From: Alphaproteobacteria bacterium
GTDB taxonomy: Bacteria > Pseudomonadota > Alphaproteobacteria > Rickettsiales > UBA3002
Length of the DNA stretch: 40,538 bases
Direction: 5' to 3'
Assembly: GCA_022841525.1 (NCBI GenBank)
Contig: JALHRI010000014.1
Location: 1-40,538, forward strand
The position numbers and the translations under genes were made by a program. The notes below the pieces were generated by a model. The model did not search any database and had not been told where the DNA came from. It saw only the letters and a program-made list of their open reading frames with translations. Each line of letters begins with the position of its first letter. The first letter of the stretch is position 1. Below are positions 1-7,412 of the stretch, piece by piece.

Positions 1-2
1 TA

Positions 3-974
3 TCTGTTGAGAATCAAGAGTATTTCAAGGCTTATCTGGCGACTCTTGCGGAAAGAATGCACGGGAGCGGTGTTTTGGCTAGTTTAGAAGATAAAGCCTA
101 TCCAGGCCATGTTCAAGTGTTGATGACGATTGAGGATGCTTTCCGCAAGGGTGAATTACCCAATGTAAAGAATTTATACGCTGCTTTTGCTGTGGGGATT
201 GCGGCATACGCAAAACCAGAAACGTTGCCACCGCCAGAAACCATTCTAAAGCCTGCCACCATAGAATTTAAACCGCTGCCAGCATTGCTGAAAGAAATTA
301 ATATATCTGCGCTAGCGGTTAGTTCAGATAATTATGCGGCAGCGAGTTCTAGGGCAAAGCTGGAATCAATAGCTGGGCGCCTGTCCGCACTTTCACAAGC
401 AGATGCAGTTAGCCTAAAAGTAGAAGCATTGAAAGCAGGCTTGTCTGACTTTCTTAAGAATCCAGTAAGGAAGGTAAGGATTATACAAGGCCTCTGCGAC
501 AATAGCGAAAAAGCTTACAATGCTGCGTTGGTGAAAAGCGAAAGAGCCTTAAAGTTGTCTATGGTCGCGGCGTTCGCAAATAACACGTTGCCTCAATTTT
601 TAAATGCGCAGTGCAATGCAATGACAACGGATCCTTTGCACGGCGCATTTAAAGCATCGGGTATCTTGCTCCCACAGCATGAAGCGCTGAAGCAGTGTAT
701 TGATTCAGAAGAGTTTCATGCGCATTTAAGGCAGTTGTTACAACGAAATGATCCTCAGGTTGCTTCGCTGAGTACTATAGCGGGCAAGCTGGCTGATTAT
801 TTGGTTTACGGTGATATGGGTGTTTCAGAAAAAAAAGCCGCTAAGCCTGCCCCTGCTACTGTTGCTGATGGTCGCGCGTTAGCGGGCGCGCCTGAGAAAC
901 TTCCGCCCGCCAGCCGACGTTCTTGGTTTGAAGGATTAGAGTCTGGTGCGAGCGGTGGCACTTCCCTCGCCTAA
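3..974 (+). CDS. Unrecognised helical protein, 5' end cut off by the window
   Basis: The reading frame is open from the first complete codon at position 3, so the ATG at 57 is probably internal and the gene starts outside the window. About 323 residues are visible. The protein is rich in Ala, Leu and Lys, looks mostly helical, and has no signal peptide or membrane segment in the visible part. The last 45 residues or so are low-complexity (Ala, Pro, Gly, Ser) and probably disordered. I recognise no domain. Base composition is more AT-rich than the housekeeping genes to the right, which suggests an accessory gene. Its stop codon overlaps the stop of the convergent rlmN by a few bases (971-974), so no terminator separates them. 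Confidence 0.6.
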   Translation, partial: SVENQEYFKAYLATLAERMHGSGVLASLEDKAYPGHVQVLMTIEDAFRKGELPNVKNLYAAFAVGIAAYAKPETLPPPETILKPATIEFKPLPALLKEINISALAVSSDNYAAASSRAKLESIAGRLSALSQADAVSLKVEALKAGLSDFLKNPVRKVRIIQGLCDNSEKAYNAALVKSERALKLSMVAAFANNTLPQFLNAQCNAMTTDPLHGAFKASGILLPQHEALKQCIDSEEFHAHLRQLLQRNDPQVASLSTIAGKLADYLVYGDMGVSEKKAAKPAPATVADGRALAGAPEKLPPASRRSWFEGLESGASGGTSLA

Positions 975-2197
975 ACCCGCTTCACCTTCTCACCCTTTTT
1001 CCGCTCGGATGCGGATTTGAGCTGGCCGCAGGCAGCCATAATATCTTGCCCGCGCGTTTTGCGAATCGGGCTTGCGATACCAGCGGCAATCAGCTCGCGG
1101 CCAAAGGCGTGGATGCGGTTATTGCTCGAGCATGTGTACGGTGACCCCGGCCAGGGATTAAACGGAATCAGGTTCACCTTGGAGGGAATGCCCTTCAGCA
1201 ACTTCACCAGCGCGCGCGCATCTTCCACCGAATCGTTGACGCCGTCTAACATCACATACTCAAACATGATCCGGCGCGAGGGCACAATCTTCACATAATC
1301 GCGGCAGGCATCCAGCAGCTCGGCGATCGGATATTTGCGGTTGATGGGTACGATTTCATTGCGCAGGTCATCGCGCACCGCGTGCAGCGACACCGCCAGA
1401 TTCACCCCCGTGCGCTCACCCAGTTCGCGGATTTTAGGCACCACGCCGGAAGTAGACACCGTGACTTTACGTTTGGAAAATGCCAGCCCATCCGGATCGG
1501 TGAGAAGGTTACAGGCACGCACGACATGCTCGAAATTAAACAACGGCTCGCCCATGCCCATAAAGACGATATTGGTGAGTTTTTTTGTAGCTTCGGCCGA
1601 GGACATCCTGTCCTGGCCTGCGCGGCGCTCAGGGCTGGCGCGGTCTGCTGACCGCGTTTTGGTAGCTTCGGCCGAGGAGGTGCTTCCCCAATCGTGCAAA
1701 TCATCCTTCGCCATCAGCACCTGGGTGATGATTTCCGATGCCGTTAAATTACGCACCAGATTCTGCGTGCCGGTATGACAAAACGTGCAGGCCAGCGTGC
1801 AGCCCACCTGCGAAGATATGCACAGCGTACCGCGCGGCGCATCGGGGATGTAGACGGTTTCCACCTCGCGGCCATCGGCAAATTTCACCAGCCATTTGCG
1901 CGTATTATCAAACGAGACCGCGTTTTTGCTCACGCCTGCGCGGGCGATGGAGACGTGCTGCGCCAGTAGCTGTTGTGTGGGTTTGTTGATGGTATGCATC
2001 GCGGAAAAATCAGTGACGCCTTTGTTGTAAAGCCAGCCCCAGAGCTGCTTGGCGCGAAAGCGCTCCAGCCCCATGGTGGCCATCAGGTCGGTAAGTTCGG
2101 GCAGGCTGGCGCCGATTAAGCTGGGCTTTTCGGCCATCAGCTCGGCGGTGTTATCGGCCTGTTCGGCGGTTTTGGTGATGATGGCAGCGGTGTTCAT
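971..2197 (-). CDS. rlmN: Dual-specificity 23S rRNA/tRNA adenine-C2 methyltransferase RlmN
   Basis: Radical-SAM enzyme that in known members methylates C2 of A2503 in 23S rRNA and A37 of some tRNAs. The CxxxCxxC cluster that binds the 4Fe-4S centre is present (Cys133, Cys137, Cys140), followed by the family signature VFMGMGEPL near residues 211-219. A Cys near residue 390 in an AACGQL context matches the second catalytic cysteine. The N-terminal RNA-binding region (residues 28-110) looks normal. The protein is 408 residues, longer than most relatives, because residues about 174-204 are an in-frame palindrome-rich insertion (annotated separately). It is the last gene of a leftward operon and starts 30 bases after the winged-helix gene stops. 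Confidence 0.93.
   Translation of the reverse strand: MNTAAIITKTAEQADNTAELMAEKPSLIGASLPELTDLMATMGLERFRAKQLWGWLYNKGVTDFSAMHTINKPTQQLLAQHVSIARAGVSKNAVSFDNTRKWLVKFADGREVETVYIPDAPRGTLCISSQVGCTLACTFCHTGTQNLVRNLTASEIITQVLMAKDDLHDWGSTSSAEATKTRSADRASPERRAGQDRMSSAEATKKLTNIVFMGMGEPLFNFEHVVRACNLLTDPDGLAFSKRKVTVSTSGVVPKIRELGERTGVNLAVSLHAVRDDLRNEIVPINRKYPIAELLDACRDYVKIVPSRRIMFEYVMLDGVNDSVEDARALVKLLKGIPSKVNLIPFNPWPGSPYTCSSNNRIHAFGRELIAAGIASPIRKTRGQDIMAACGQLKSASERKKGEKVKRV
1587..1678. repeat. In-frame palindromic insertion inside rlmN, bounded by 17-bp direct repeats
   Basis: The 17-mer gtagcttcggccgagga occurs at 1587-1603 and again at 1662-1678, exactly 75 bp apart (25 codons). The DNA between them holds several inverted repeats: GGACA/TGTCC at 1601-1613, GCGGTC/GACCGC around 1640-1655, and a weaker GC-rich pair near 1622-1641. 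In rlmN it encodes a charged stretch starting and ending with SSAEATK. It separates the iron-sulfur region from the GMGEP motif, where relatives have a short loop. This behaves like a Rickettsia-type palindromic element that inserts in frame in coding genes; that link is by analogy, not by sequence match. Confidence 0.7.
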
Positions 2198-2227
2198 GCG
2201 CCGCTGTGTGGCAGAAATCAGCGCGTT

Positions 2228-2797
2228 TTACAAGATCGAAAGCCGGTAGCCCTGATCGGTCGTGACAATGGTGCAGGGCGCTGGGTTTAAGTCTTCAAGC
2301 TTTTGCCGCAGCCGGTAGAGATGGGTTTCTACCGTATGGCTCTCGGCGCCGCGGTCATAGTGAAACACGTGGGCGAGCATATCCTCGCGCGTGACAACGC
2401 TGCCGATATGCTGGTGCAAAAACGCCAGTAACTCGCACTCCATCTCCGTCAGCCGTAGCGGCGCGTGCTGCGGGTGCATCAGGGTACGGGCGTGAATACG
2501 AAACTCCCAGCCAGAGGCAAGCGGCGTATTGCCGGCAGGCTGCGTCATCAGCTGGGTGATGCGCGCCCTCCAGGCGTTAAGCCGCAGCGGGGCAGCGATG
2601 GGGTAGATGCGTCCATCTTCCGCCACATGCGGATCGCCGCCGAGCAACAGATAACGGCAATCCTCTTCCAGCGCTTCAGGCAAGTGACAGCAGAGCACCC
2701 AGCGCTGCCCATGGGCGGATTCAGGCAGTGCATCCGCTATGAGCGAGAGTAGTAAGGACAGATGCGCCGGTGTATGTGCGGCGACTTCAGGGCGCAT
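2228..2797 (-). CDS. OmpR/PhoB-type winged-helix transcriptional regulator with atypical N-terminus
   Basis: Residues about 115-189 form a typical OmpR/PhoB winged-helix DNA-binding domain: an LTEMECELLAFL helix, a VVTREDML turn, a recognition helix with THLYRLRQKL, and a GYRL hairpin at the end. The N-terminal 110 residues are shorter than a normal receiver and show no clear phospho-acceptor Asp in the usual hydrophobic context, so this is probably not controlled by ordinary phosphorelay. It sits between a small membrane protein gene (3-base gap) and rlmN on the minus strand, presumably one operon. The target genes are unknown. Confidence 0.75.
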   Translation of the reverse strand: MRPEVAAHTPAHLSLLLSLIADALPESAHGQRWVLCCHLPEALEEDCRYLLLGGDPHVAEDGRIYPIAAPLRLNAWRARITQLMTQPAGNTPLASGWEFRIHARTLMHPQHAPLRLTEMECELLAFLHQHIGSVVTREDMLAHVFHYDRGAESHTVETHLYRLRQKLEDLNPAPCTIVTTDQGYRLSIL

Positions 2798-2800
2798 GGC

Positions 2801-3139
2801 TTAAGGCCTCAACCAGCTGGGGGATAGTAGACCCGTGGTCGAGATCGTCTCTGAAGCGCTGGTTTTGGGAAGTGGCAGCACACGAAGGAACGCAGCGTTA
2901 AGCACGAGCACAAGCAGCACACAGAGCATCATGAAGGTGCTGCGCTGCATCGGGGTGCGCACGGGCTCATCTACCAAAGGCTGGACAATGATTTCGGTGT
3001 GGCTGATGATCTGTGGTGCGGGTACACTGCGCCAATGCGGCGGCGGCGCCGTGCGTTTCGGGCGAGCACTCGGCGCAGCGTTTAGAGTACCAGCGGCGAT
3101 GTTCGCATCCGCATGTTGGGTAGATAGTGCAACAACCAT
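2801..3139 (-). CDS. Small single-pass membrane protein, unrecognised
   Basis: A 112-residue protein with a basic, Pro- and Ala-rich N-terminal half and one hydrophobic segment around residues 68-88 (FMMLCVLLVLVLNAAFL). Its stop codon is three bases before the start of the winged-helix gene, so the two are likely co-transcribed and perhaps translationally coupled. I do not recognise a family. A membrane partner for the neighbouring regulator is possible, but this is inference from position only. An overlapping opposite-strand frame of similar length exists (2835-3152); the tight operon spacing and the transmembrane segment favour this strand. Confidence 0.5.
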   Translation of the reverse strand: MVVALSTQHADANIAAGTLNAAPSARPKRTAPPPHWRSVPAPQIISHTEIIVQPLVDEPVRTPMQRSTFMMLCVLLVLVLNAAFLRVLPLPKTSASETISTTGLLSPSWLRP

Positions 3140-3228
3140 AGCGGCATCTTAATGCGCGCGAACCTGTCTTAGAAGCATAATCTTTGAATTTCTTGACGCA
3201 TGGCCGCAAGCAGGTCAGCTTCAGTGGC

Positions 3229-4287
3229 ATGAGTACGCCAATCTCTCCCCACCTGACCCGTAGCCGCGTGGTGCAGGCCAGCGAACAAGCCATTCGCACG
3301 ATTGCCACGCGCGGTTTTAGCCTCACGCCACCGCTGTACACGGTGTTTTTTGCCTATGCGATGGGAAGCCCGCCTGAGATCAGGCAAGCGATTGATGCGG
3401 CAGATCTGATGGGAGAGGCGCTCGAGGAAGAAGCGCTGCTGGTGCTTTATCAGCAATATTTAAGCGAGCCTGCACAGCAAAGTGAGATTGTCGGTTATTC
3501 CGCACCGATTGTCGAAAATGTGGTCGATCATCTTTTTGGTACGCTGGAGAAATTGCGCGAGGAAAATACGCGCCATGTCAGCGATCTGATTGGACATATT
3601 CAGCGCCTTGATCATACCCCGCTGAGCGAAGTCGAGCTGCGCAGCTTCGCGGAATCCGCCGTGGAAACCGCCATGATGTTGCAGGCCGATAGCGACGCGC
3701 TCGCCGAGGCGCTGAGCGCTTCACGTAGCGAAATCGATGAGCTGCGTCGCGATTTGGCGCTGCGCACGCAGGAATCGCAGCGCGATTTTTTAACCGGTGC
3801 CTATAACCGCAAAGCGTGGGATGAGCGTTTGGCAAGCGAACTTGCAAAGCCCGTGCGGTTCGCCCCACTCAGCGTTGCGCTGATCGATATTGATCATTTC
3901 AAACGTATCAATGATCAGTTCGGTCACGCTGCCGGCGATGAAGTGATTCGCCGCGTCGCGCGCACCATTTTGGATAGCATTAAGGGGAAAGATATGCTGG
4001 CGCGTTACGGCGGCGAGGAGTTCGCGCTGCTCCTTCCGGATACCCCGAAGGAAGGCGCGCTTGCCGTCAGCGAAGCCATTCGCCGCCAGATCGCGGCCAT
4101 CTGGCGCGAGGCAGAAGCAGGCGGACTGGTGTGCGGCGAAGTGACCGTATCGATCGGTGTGACCTGCTTGCCTGCCCAGCAACCGTCTGAGGCGGCCGCA
4201 CTGGTTGCGATTGCTGATAGCGCGCTCTATCAGGCCAAGCACGAAGGGCGTAACCGTGTGGTGTGGCGCGACGTGCCCAACCTATAA
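3229..4287 (+). CDS. GGDEF-domain diguanylate cyclase
   Basis: Predicted to make cyclic di-GMP from two GTP. The C-terminal GGDEF domain (about residues 180-350) carries the intact signature RYGGEEF (GGEEF at 261-265) and the substrate-site segment DIDHFKRINDQFGH. The position of the allosteric I-site RxxD reads KGKD, so product inhibition through that site is probably absent. The N-terminal 130 residues form a helical region of unknown function, followed by a probable coiled coil (residues 150-185) leading into the cyclase domain. A longer frame starts at a TTG at 3184, but the ATG at 3229 is preferred. It is transcribed divergently from the membrane-protein/winged-helix/rlmN operon. It is soluble, with no signal peptide. 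Confidence 0.85.
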   Translation: MSTPISPHLTRSRVVQASEQAIRTIATRGFSLTPPLYTVFFAYAMGSPPEIRQAIDAADLMGEALEEEALLVLYQQYLSEPAQQSEIVGYSAPIVENVVDHLFGTLEKLREENTRHVSDLIGHIQRLDHTPLSEVELRSFAESAVETAMMLQADSDALAEALSASRSEIDELRRDLALRTQESQRDFLTGAYNRKAWDERLASELAKPVRFAPLSVALIDIDHFKRINDQFGHAAGDEVIRRVARTILDSIKGKDMLARYGGEEFALLLPDTPKEGALAVSEAIRRQIAAIWREAEAGGLVCGEVTVSIGVTCLPAQQPSEAAALVAIADSALYQAKHEGRNRVVWRDVPNL

Positions 4288-4319
4288 CGAATACGCCCCA
4301 GCCTATACCCTAGTAAAAT

Positions 4320-4362
4320 ACTAAGGCTTGTGAGTCGCTTAGCGCTCCTTGGTTGTATTTTT
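4320..4362 (+). terminator. Weak candidate terminator after the GGDEF gene
   Basis: ACTAAGG at 4320-4326 can pair with CCTTGGT at 4347-4353 (one G-U pair), followed by a T-rich stretch tgtattttta. The loop is long (20 nt), so the prediction is weak. Confidence 0.28.
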
Positions 4363-4379
4363 ACCCGGTGCCCTAAGTA

Positions 4380-4394
4380 TTAACATCTGCTTAA
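4380..4394. promoter_or_regulatory. CtrA-type binding site TTAA-N7-TTAA
   Basis: TTAACATCTGCTTAA is a perfect match to the TTAA-N7-TTAA full site of the alphaproteobacterial cell-cycle regulator CtrA. It lies 95 bases upstream of the receiver-protein gene at 4489, in a short AT-rich intergenic region, which is where a regulatory site would be expected. I found no second site nearby. CtrA control is inferred from the motif; ctrA itself is not in the window. Confidence 0.5.
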
Positions 4395-4438
4395 GAACCG
4401 ATAAACATTTATTAAAGCAATGAATTATAATAATTAAC

Positions 4439-4467
4439 TTGGCTGACGCCTTCAAATTTGTTATACA
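4439..4467 (+). promoter_or_regulatory. Possible sigma70 promoter of the receiver-protein gene
   Basis: TTGGCT (4439-4444) and TATACA (4462-4467) are separated by 17 bases. The predicted transcription start would fall at the ribosome-binding sequence AGGTAGGAG (4473-4481), leaving a very short leader, so the assignment is uncertain. Confidence 0.3.
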
Positions 4468-4488
4468 ACCTCAGGTAGGAGATTTTGT

Positions 4489-5556
4489 ATGGCACATGTC
4501 TTACTTGTAGAAGATGAAGCACCGTTTCGCGAAGATATTGCCCATTATCTGCGCCTTAAATCGTACGATGTCACCGAAGCAGCGGGCGGTGAAGAAGCCA
4601 TTAACCGCCTGCAGCACGAACATTTCGATGTGGTGCTGTGCGACATCATGATGCCGGGGACGGATGGCTACCATGTGCTCAAATATCAGCGAGCCTTTGA
4701 AGGGGTGAATCGGGCGGCGGCTGCCACGCCGTTTATTTTCTTAACGGCACTGGCCGATACCGGCGATCAGATTTTAGGCCGCGAACTTGGCTGCGATGAT
4801 TTTTTAAGTAAGCCCGTTGATTTTGATTTGCTCAGTACCACGCTGAGCACCAGGCTCGCTGCCCAGCGTGAACGCCTGAGGGCACATGAATACCAGCAGC
4901 GCACGCTGTGCAGCGCCGTGCAAGCCGTCTACGGCGAGGAGCTACTAATTCCCGCCCAGCACATGATGCAGCTGGTGAGCTATCTTGAGCATATCAGCGA
5001 AGAAGATTCCGCTGCGGCGCTACAAAAACTTTTGCCGCATGTGAAAGAGATTGCGGGTAAGCAACTGCACACCACCCATCTGCTCAAAGATGCTGAGCAT
5101 TTGGCGCATCACTTAAGCGTCCACGCCAGACCCCTAATACTAGGTGAGGAATTCAAGCGCAGCGCCGAACTGACGCTTAACCGAAATGACATGGGCTCCA
5201 AGCTGCAGATTAAACTAAGCCATACCGTCACCATCAGTAGCGACGATGCACTGATCACCCGGCTGATGCATGTGCTCGTGACCCATTGGCCGCAAGATAG
5301 CCTCACGCTTACGATCAACAGGCAAGGCACAGATGCGGCGCTGATTTTTTCAACGAATGATCCATCCGCCTGCACCTTAGGCCACAGCCTGACGCAGTTG
5401 CTCACCATGAAAGAATGCCAGCCGCTAGAGATGCTCAGCGCACTGTATTACGCCGATCAGTTCGCCCGCGCGCATCACGGGCAGGCGCTGATCACGCTGA
5501 GTGGGCGCACGCCGCAACAGGTGAGCTTGCTCTTGCCAACGGCAGTGCTGCAGTAG
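4489..5556 (+). CDS. Receiver domain fused to a degenerate histidine-kinase-like module
   Basis: Residues 1-125 are a complete receiver domain: acidic pocket EDE at 8-10, phospho-acceptor Asp52 in LCDIMMPGTDG, and Lys108 in the SKP motif. The next 225 residues contain no DNA-binding or known output domain. Residues about 145-165 (EELLIPAQHMMQLVSYLE) resemble the first helix of a kinase dimerisation domain, but with Glu where the phosphorylated His should be. The following region has an alpha/beta layout like a HATPase but without clear N, G1 or G2 boxes. It may be a pseudokinase or phosphotransferase-like adaptor; this is inference. A strong Shine-Dalgarno (TAGGAG) precedes the ATG. The CtrA-type box upstream suggests cell-cycle control. 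Confidence 0.8.
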   Translation: MAHVLLVEDEAPFREDIAHYLRLKSYDVTEAAGGEEAINRLQHEHFDVVLCDIMMPGTDGYHVLKYQRAFEGVNRAAAATPFIFLTALADTGDQILGRELGCDDFLSKPVDFDLLSTTLSTRLAAQRERLRAHEYQQRTLCSAVQAVYGEELLIPAQHMMQLVSYLEHISEEDSAAALQKLLPHVKEIAGKQLHTTHLLKDAEHLAHHLSVHARPLILGEEFKRSAELTLNRNDMGSKLQIKLSHTVTISSDDALITRLMHVLVTHWPQDSLTLTINRQGTDAALIFSTNDPSACTLGHSLTQLLTMKECQPLEMLSALYYADQFARAHHGQALITLSGRTPQQVSLLLPTAVLQ

Positions 5557-5571
5557 CATGAGAAGGTACTG

Positions 5572-5817
5572 TTAGTGACGCTGAGTAAGCGTGCGCACTA
5601 AGCCGTAGGCCGCCACGGCGGACCAGGCACATTCCATCACAAACACCGGCAAATTCCACTGCGCGATCAGCGAGATCATCACCAGCAGCGCGCCGCTTAA
5701 ATTACTGGCGTGAAACCGCACGCTTTCAGCCTGCCATTTGCCTAGCTGCATCATCACATACGCGCCCACAATCAACCAGACGCCGACGAAGCCTGCGATG
5801 GTAAACACGGTATTCAT
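5572..5817 (-). CDS. CBU_0592-family small membrane protein (second copy)
   Basis: An 81-residue protein with three hydrophobic segments (about residues 4-25, 37-53 and 57-76). The pattern, with a VGVWLIVGAYVMMQLGKW start, a central SNLSGALLVMISL segment and a closing FVMECAWSAVAAYGL, matches small membrane proteins called the CBU_0592 family. Function is unknown. Its start codon overlaps the stop of the paralogous gene upstream (5814-5817), so the two are probably translated together. It is the last gene of a leftward group starting with rnd, and converges on the receiver-protein gene. Confidence 0.65.
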   Translation of the reverse strand: MNTVFTIAGFVGVWLIVGAYVMMQLGKWQAESVRFHASNLSGALLVMISLIAQWNLPVFVMECAWSAVAAYGLVRTLTQRH

Positions 5818-6056
5818 GCGCGCGTCTTACGCTGCAGGATTAAACTGCGCAGGCTGATAGCAATCCAGACCAGTTGTGCGGCAATGCCCGGCCAGTTGAC
5901 ATCAATCAGCAGCGAAAAAAGAATCAGCAGCGTGCCCACGATATTCGCTATCAGATAAGGAGGGCTGGCGCTTGCCCAACGTTTCGAGGCCAGCATGAAA
6001 TACGCAATCAGCACAATCAGCACGCCTACCAGCCCGACCACTTCGTGCAGTGTCAT
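5814..6056 (-). CDS. CBU_0592-family small membrane protein (first copy)
   Basis: An 80-residue protein with three hydrophobic segments, of the same layout as the next gene (VVGLVGVLIVLIAYFML, LIANIVGTLLILFSLL, IAAQLVWIAISLRSLI). The frame stays open far into rnd, but the ATG at 6056, one base after the rnd stop, gives a protein that begins just before the first membrane segment and fits the family length. It is a tandem paralogue of the following gene. The pair may act as a heteromer in the inner membrane; that is inference from adjacency and similarity only. Confidence 0.7.
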   Translation of the reverse strand: MTLHEVVGLVGVLIVLIAYFMLASKRWASASPPYLIANIVGTLLILFSLLIDVNWPGIAAQLVWIAISLRSLILQRKTRA

Positions 6057-6057
6057 G

Positions 6058-7236
6058 TTACGCGCTTTCCTTCCAGCTGACGCTGTAATACTTGCCCTTA
6101 AATCCCGCGCTGACCGAGAGTTTGCCGGTGAGGAATTTTTCTGCGTCGCGGCCAAATACCTCGTAGCGCCAGCCATGCATAAAATGGGCATCCGCCAGCG
6201 CAATATCTCCGCGGATGACTTCTTCGAGTTCATCACGGCTGGCGAGCAAACGCGGGACAATATGCGCCTCATCGCAGCGCTGCTTCAGCAGCATGCGCAG
6301 CAGTTCGCAGCAGCTTTCCTGCGCCGGATTTAAGCCTTGCGGTCTGGGATCGGCCTTCGGCCATTCTTCCTTGGGCGCAAGACGCGCATGCATCAGCACC
6401 TCCACCAGTTCGCGCATATTATCGCGCGAGACCTGATGGTGAATGCCGCGCACCTCGCGCAGATCATCTTCCGTTTCGGGCTTCATCGCAGCGACTTGTA
6501 GCACCAGCTCGTCGCGCATGATGCGCTGGACGGGGACGTTTTTCTCCACCGCCAGTCCTTCACGCCAGGCGGCCACTGCGCGTAAATGCTGCAGATATTC
6601 CGGCGCGCGACTTTTCACCCTCAGGCGCTTATACGCCAGTAGCGGATCGCTGCGGTAGCGGCGCTCTTCTATCAGCTCGGCCATGTCTTCTTCAATCCAC
6701 GCCGTGCGCCCTTCTTTAGCGATGCGCTCGCGCAGTTTCGCATAAATGACCCGCAGGTGAATCACATCATCCAGCGCGTAATGTAGCTGACGATCACTCA
6801 GCGGGCGGCGCGCCCAATCGGTAAAGCGCGAGGCTTTATCGAGCGTGGCGCCTACCAGCGCGCCCACCAGTTTTTCGTAACCCACTGATTCCCCGTAACC
6901 GCAGACCATAGCGGCGATTTGTGTGTCGTAGACATTCTTAGGCATCTCGCCCATGGCGTGATAGAAAATCTCCAGATCCTGGCGGCAGGCATGAAACACT
7001 TTCACCACGTTTTCATCGCGCAGCACCTCGTATAGCGGCGCCAGATCCATGCCCTCTGCCAGCGGATCAATGGCGACGGCTTCCTCAGAAGTGGCAACCT
7101 GTATTAAGCAAAGCTGCGAAAAATAGGTGCGTTCGCGGATAAATTCGGTGTCGATCGTGATAAATGGCTCAGCCTTTGCCTTGGCCATCAGCGCGGCGAG
7201 ATGTTCGGTGGTGGTGATAATGGTAGGAATTTGCAT
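6058..7236 (-). CDS. rnd: Ribonuclease D
   Basis: 3'-5' exoribonuclease of the DEDD superfamily that trims tRNA and other stable RNA 3' ends. The exonuclease domain (residues 1-175) shows the first acidic pair in ITIDTEF (Asp29, Glu31), the second motif around KVFHACRQDLEIF, and the third around LHYALDDVIHL. An HRDC nucleic-acid-binding domain follows at about residues 210-290, then a C-terminal HRDC-like region. At 392 residues it has normal length. It heads a leftward group with the two CBU_0592-family genes. A palindromic repeat lies in the region between it and the divergent aspS. Confidence 0.93.
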   Translation of the reverse strand: MQIPTIITTTEHLAALMAKAKAEPFITIDTEFIRERTYFSQLCLIQVATSEEAVAIDPLAEGMDLAPLYEVLRDENVVKVFHACRQDLEIFYHAMGEMPKNVYDTQIAAMVCGYGESVGYEKLVGALVGATLDKASRFTDWARRPLSDRQLHYALDDVIHLRVIYAKLRERIAKEGRTAWIEEDMAELIEERRYRSDPLLAYKRLRVKSRAPEYLQHLRAVAAWREGLAVEKNVPVQRIMRDELVLQVAAMKPETEDDLREVRGIHHQVSRDNMRELVEVLMHARLAPKEEWPKADPRPQGLNPAQESCCELLRMLLKQRCDEAHIVPRLLASRDELEEVIRGDIALADAHFMHGWRYEVFGRDAEKFLTGKLSVSAGFKGKYYSVSWKESA

Positions 7237-7301
7237 ATTGCGCAGCCATAGCGGTGCGGCTATAGCGAGTGCAAGTGAAATTGTGAATCTTTGAGACTCG
7301 T

Positions 7302-7381
7302 TGTCATCCCGGCTTTATGCCGGGATCCCCGTGATGTTATGCACTATCGCACGGAGATCCCGGGACAAGCCCGGGATGACA
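7302..7381. repeat. Palindromic dispersed element, GTCATCCCGG type
   Basis: The ends tgtcatcccggct (from 7302) and agcccgggatgaca (to 7381) are inverted repeats, with inner pairs such as CGGGATC/GATCCCG and CCGTG/CACGG. The whole element can fold into one long imperfect hairpin of about 80 nt. Elements with GTCATCCCGG ends are scattered through many proteobacterial genomes. This one lies between the divergent rnd and aspS and ends about 30 bases before the aspS start, so it would be transcribed in the aspS leader if the promoter is upstream. Confidence 0.75.
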
Positions 7382-7412
7382 GCAAGTTTTAAGAAGAATG
7401 AATGAGGTTTCT

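Noticed and set aside
6057-6272. Upstream extension of the first CBU_0592 gene into rnd
   Set aside because: The extra 72 residues are a second frame of rnd; the ATG at 6056 gives the normal family length.
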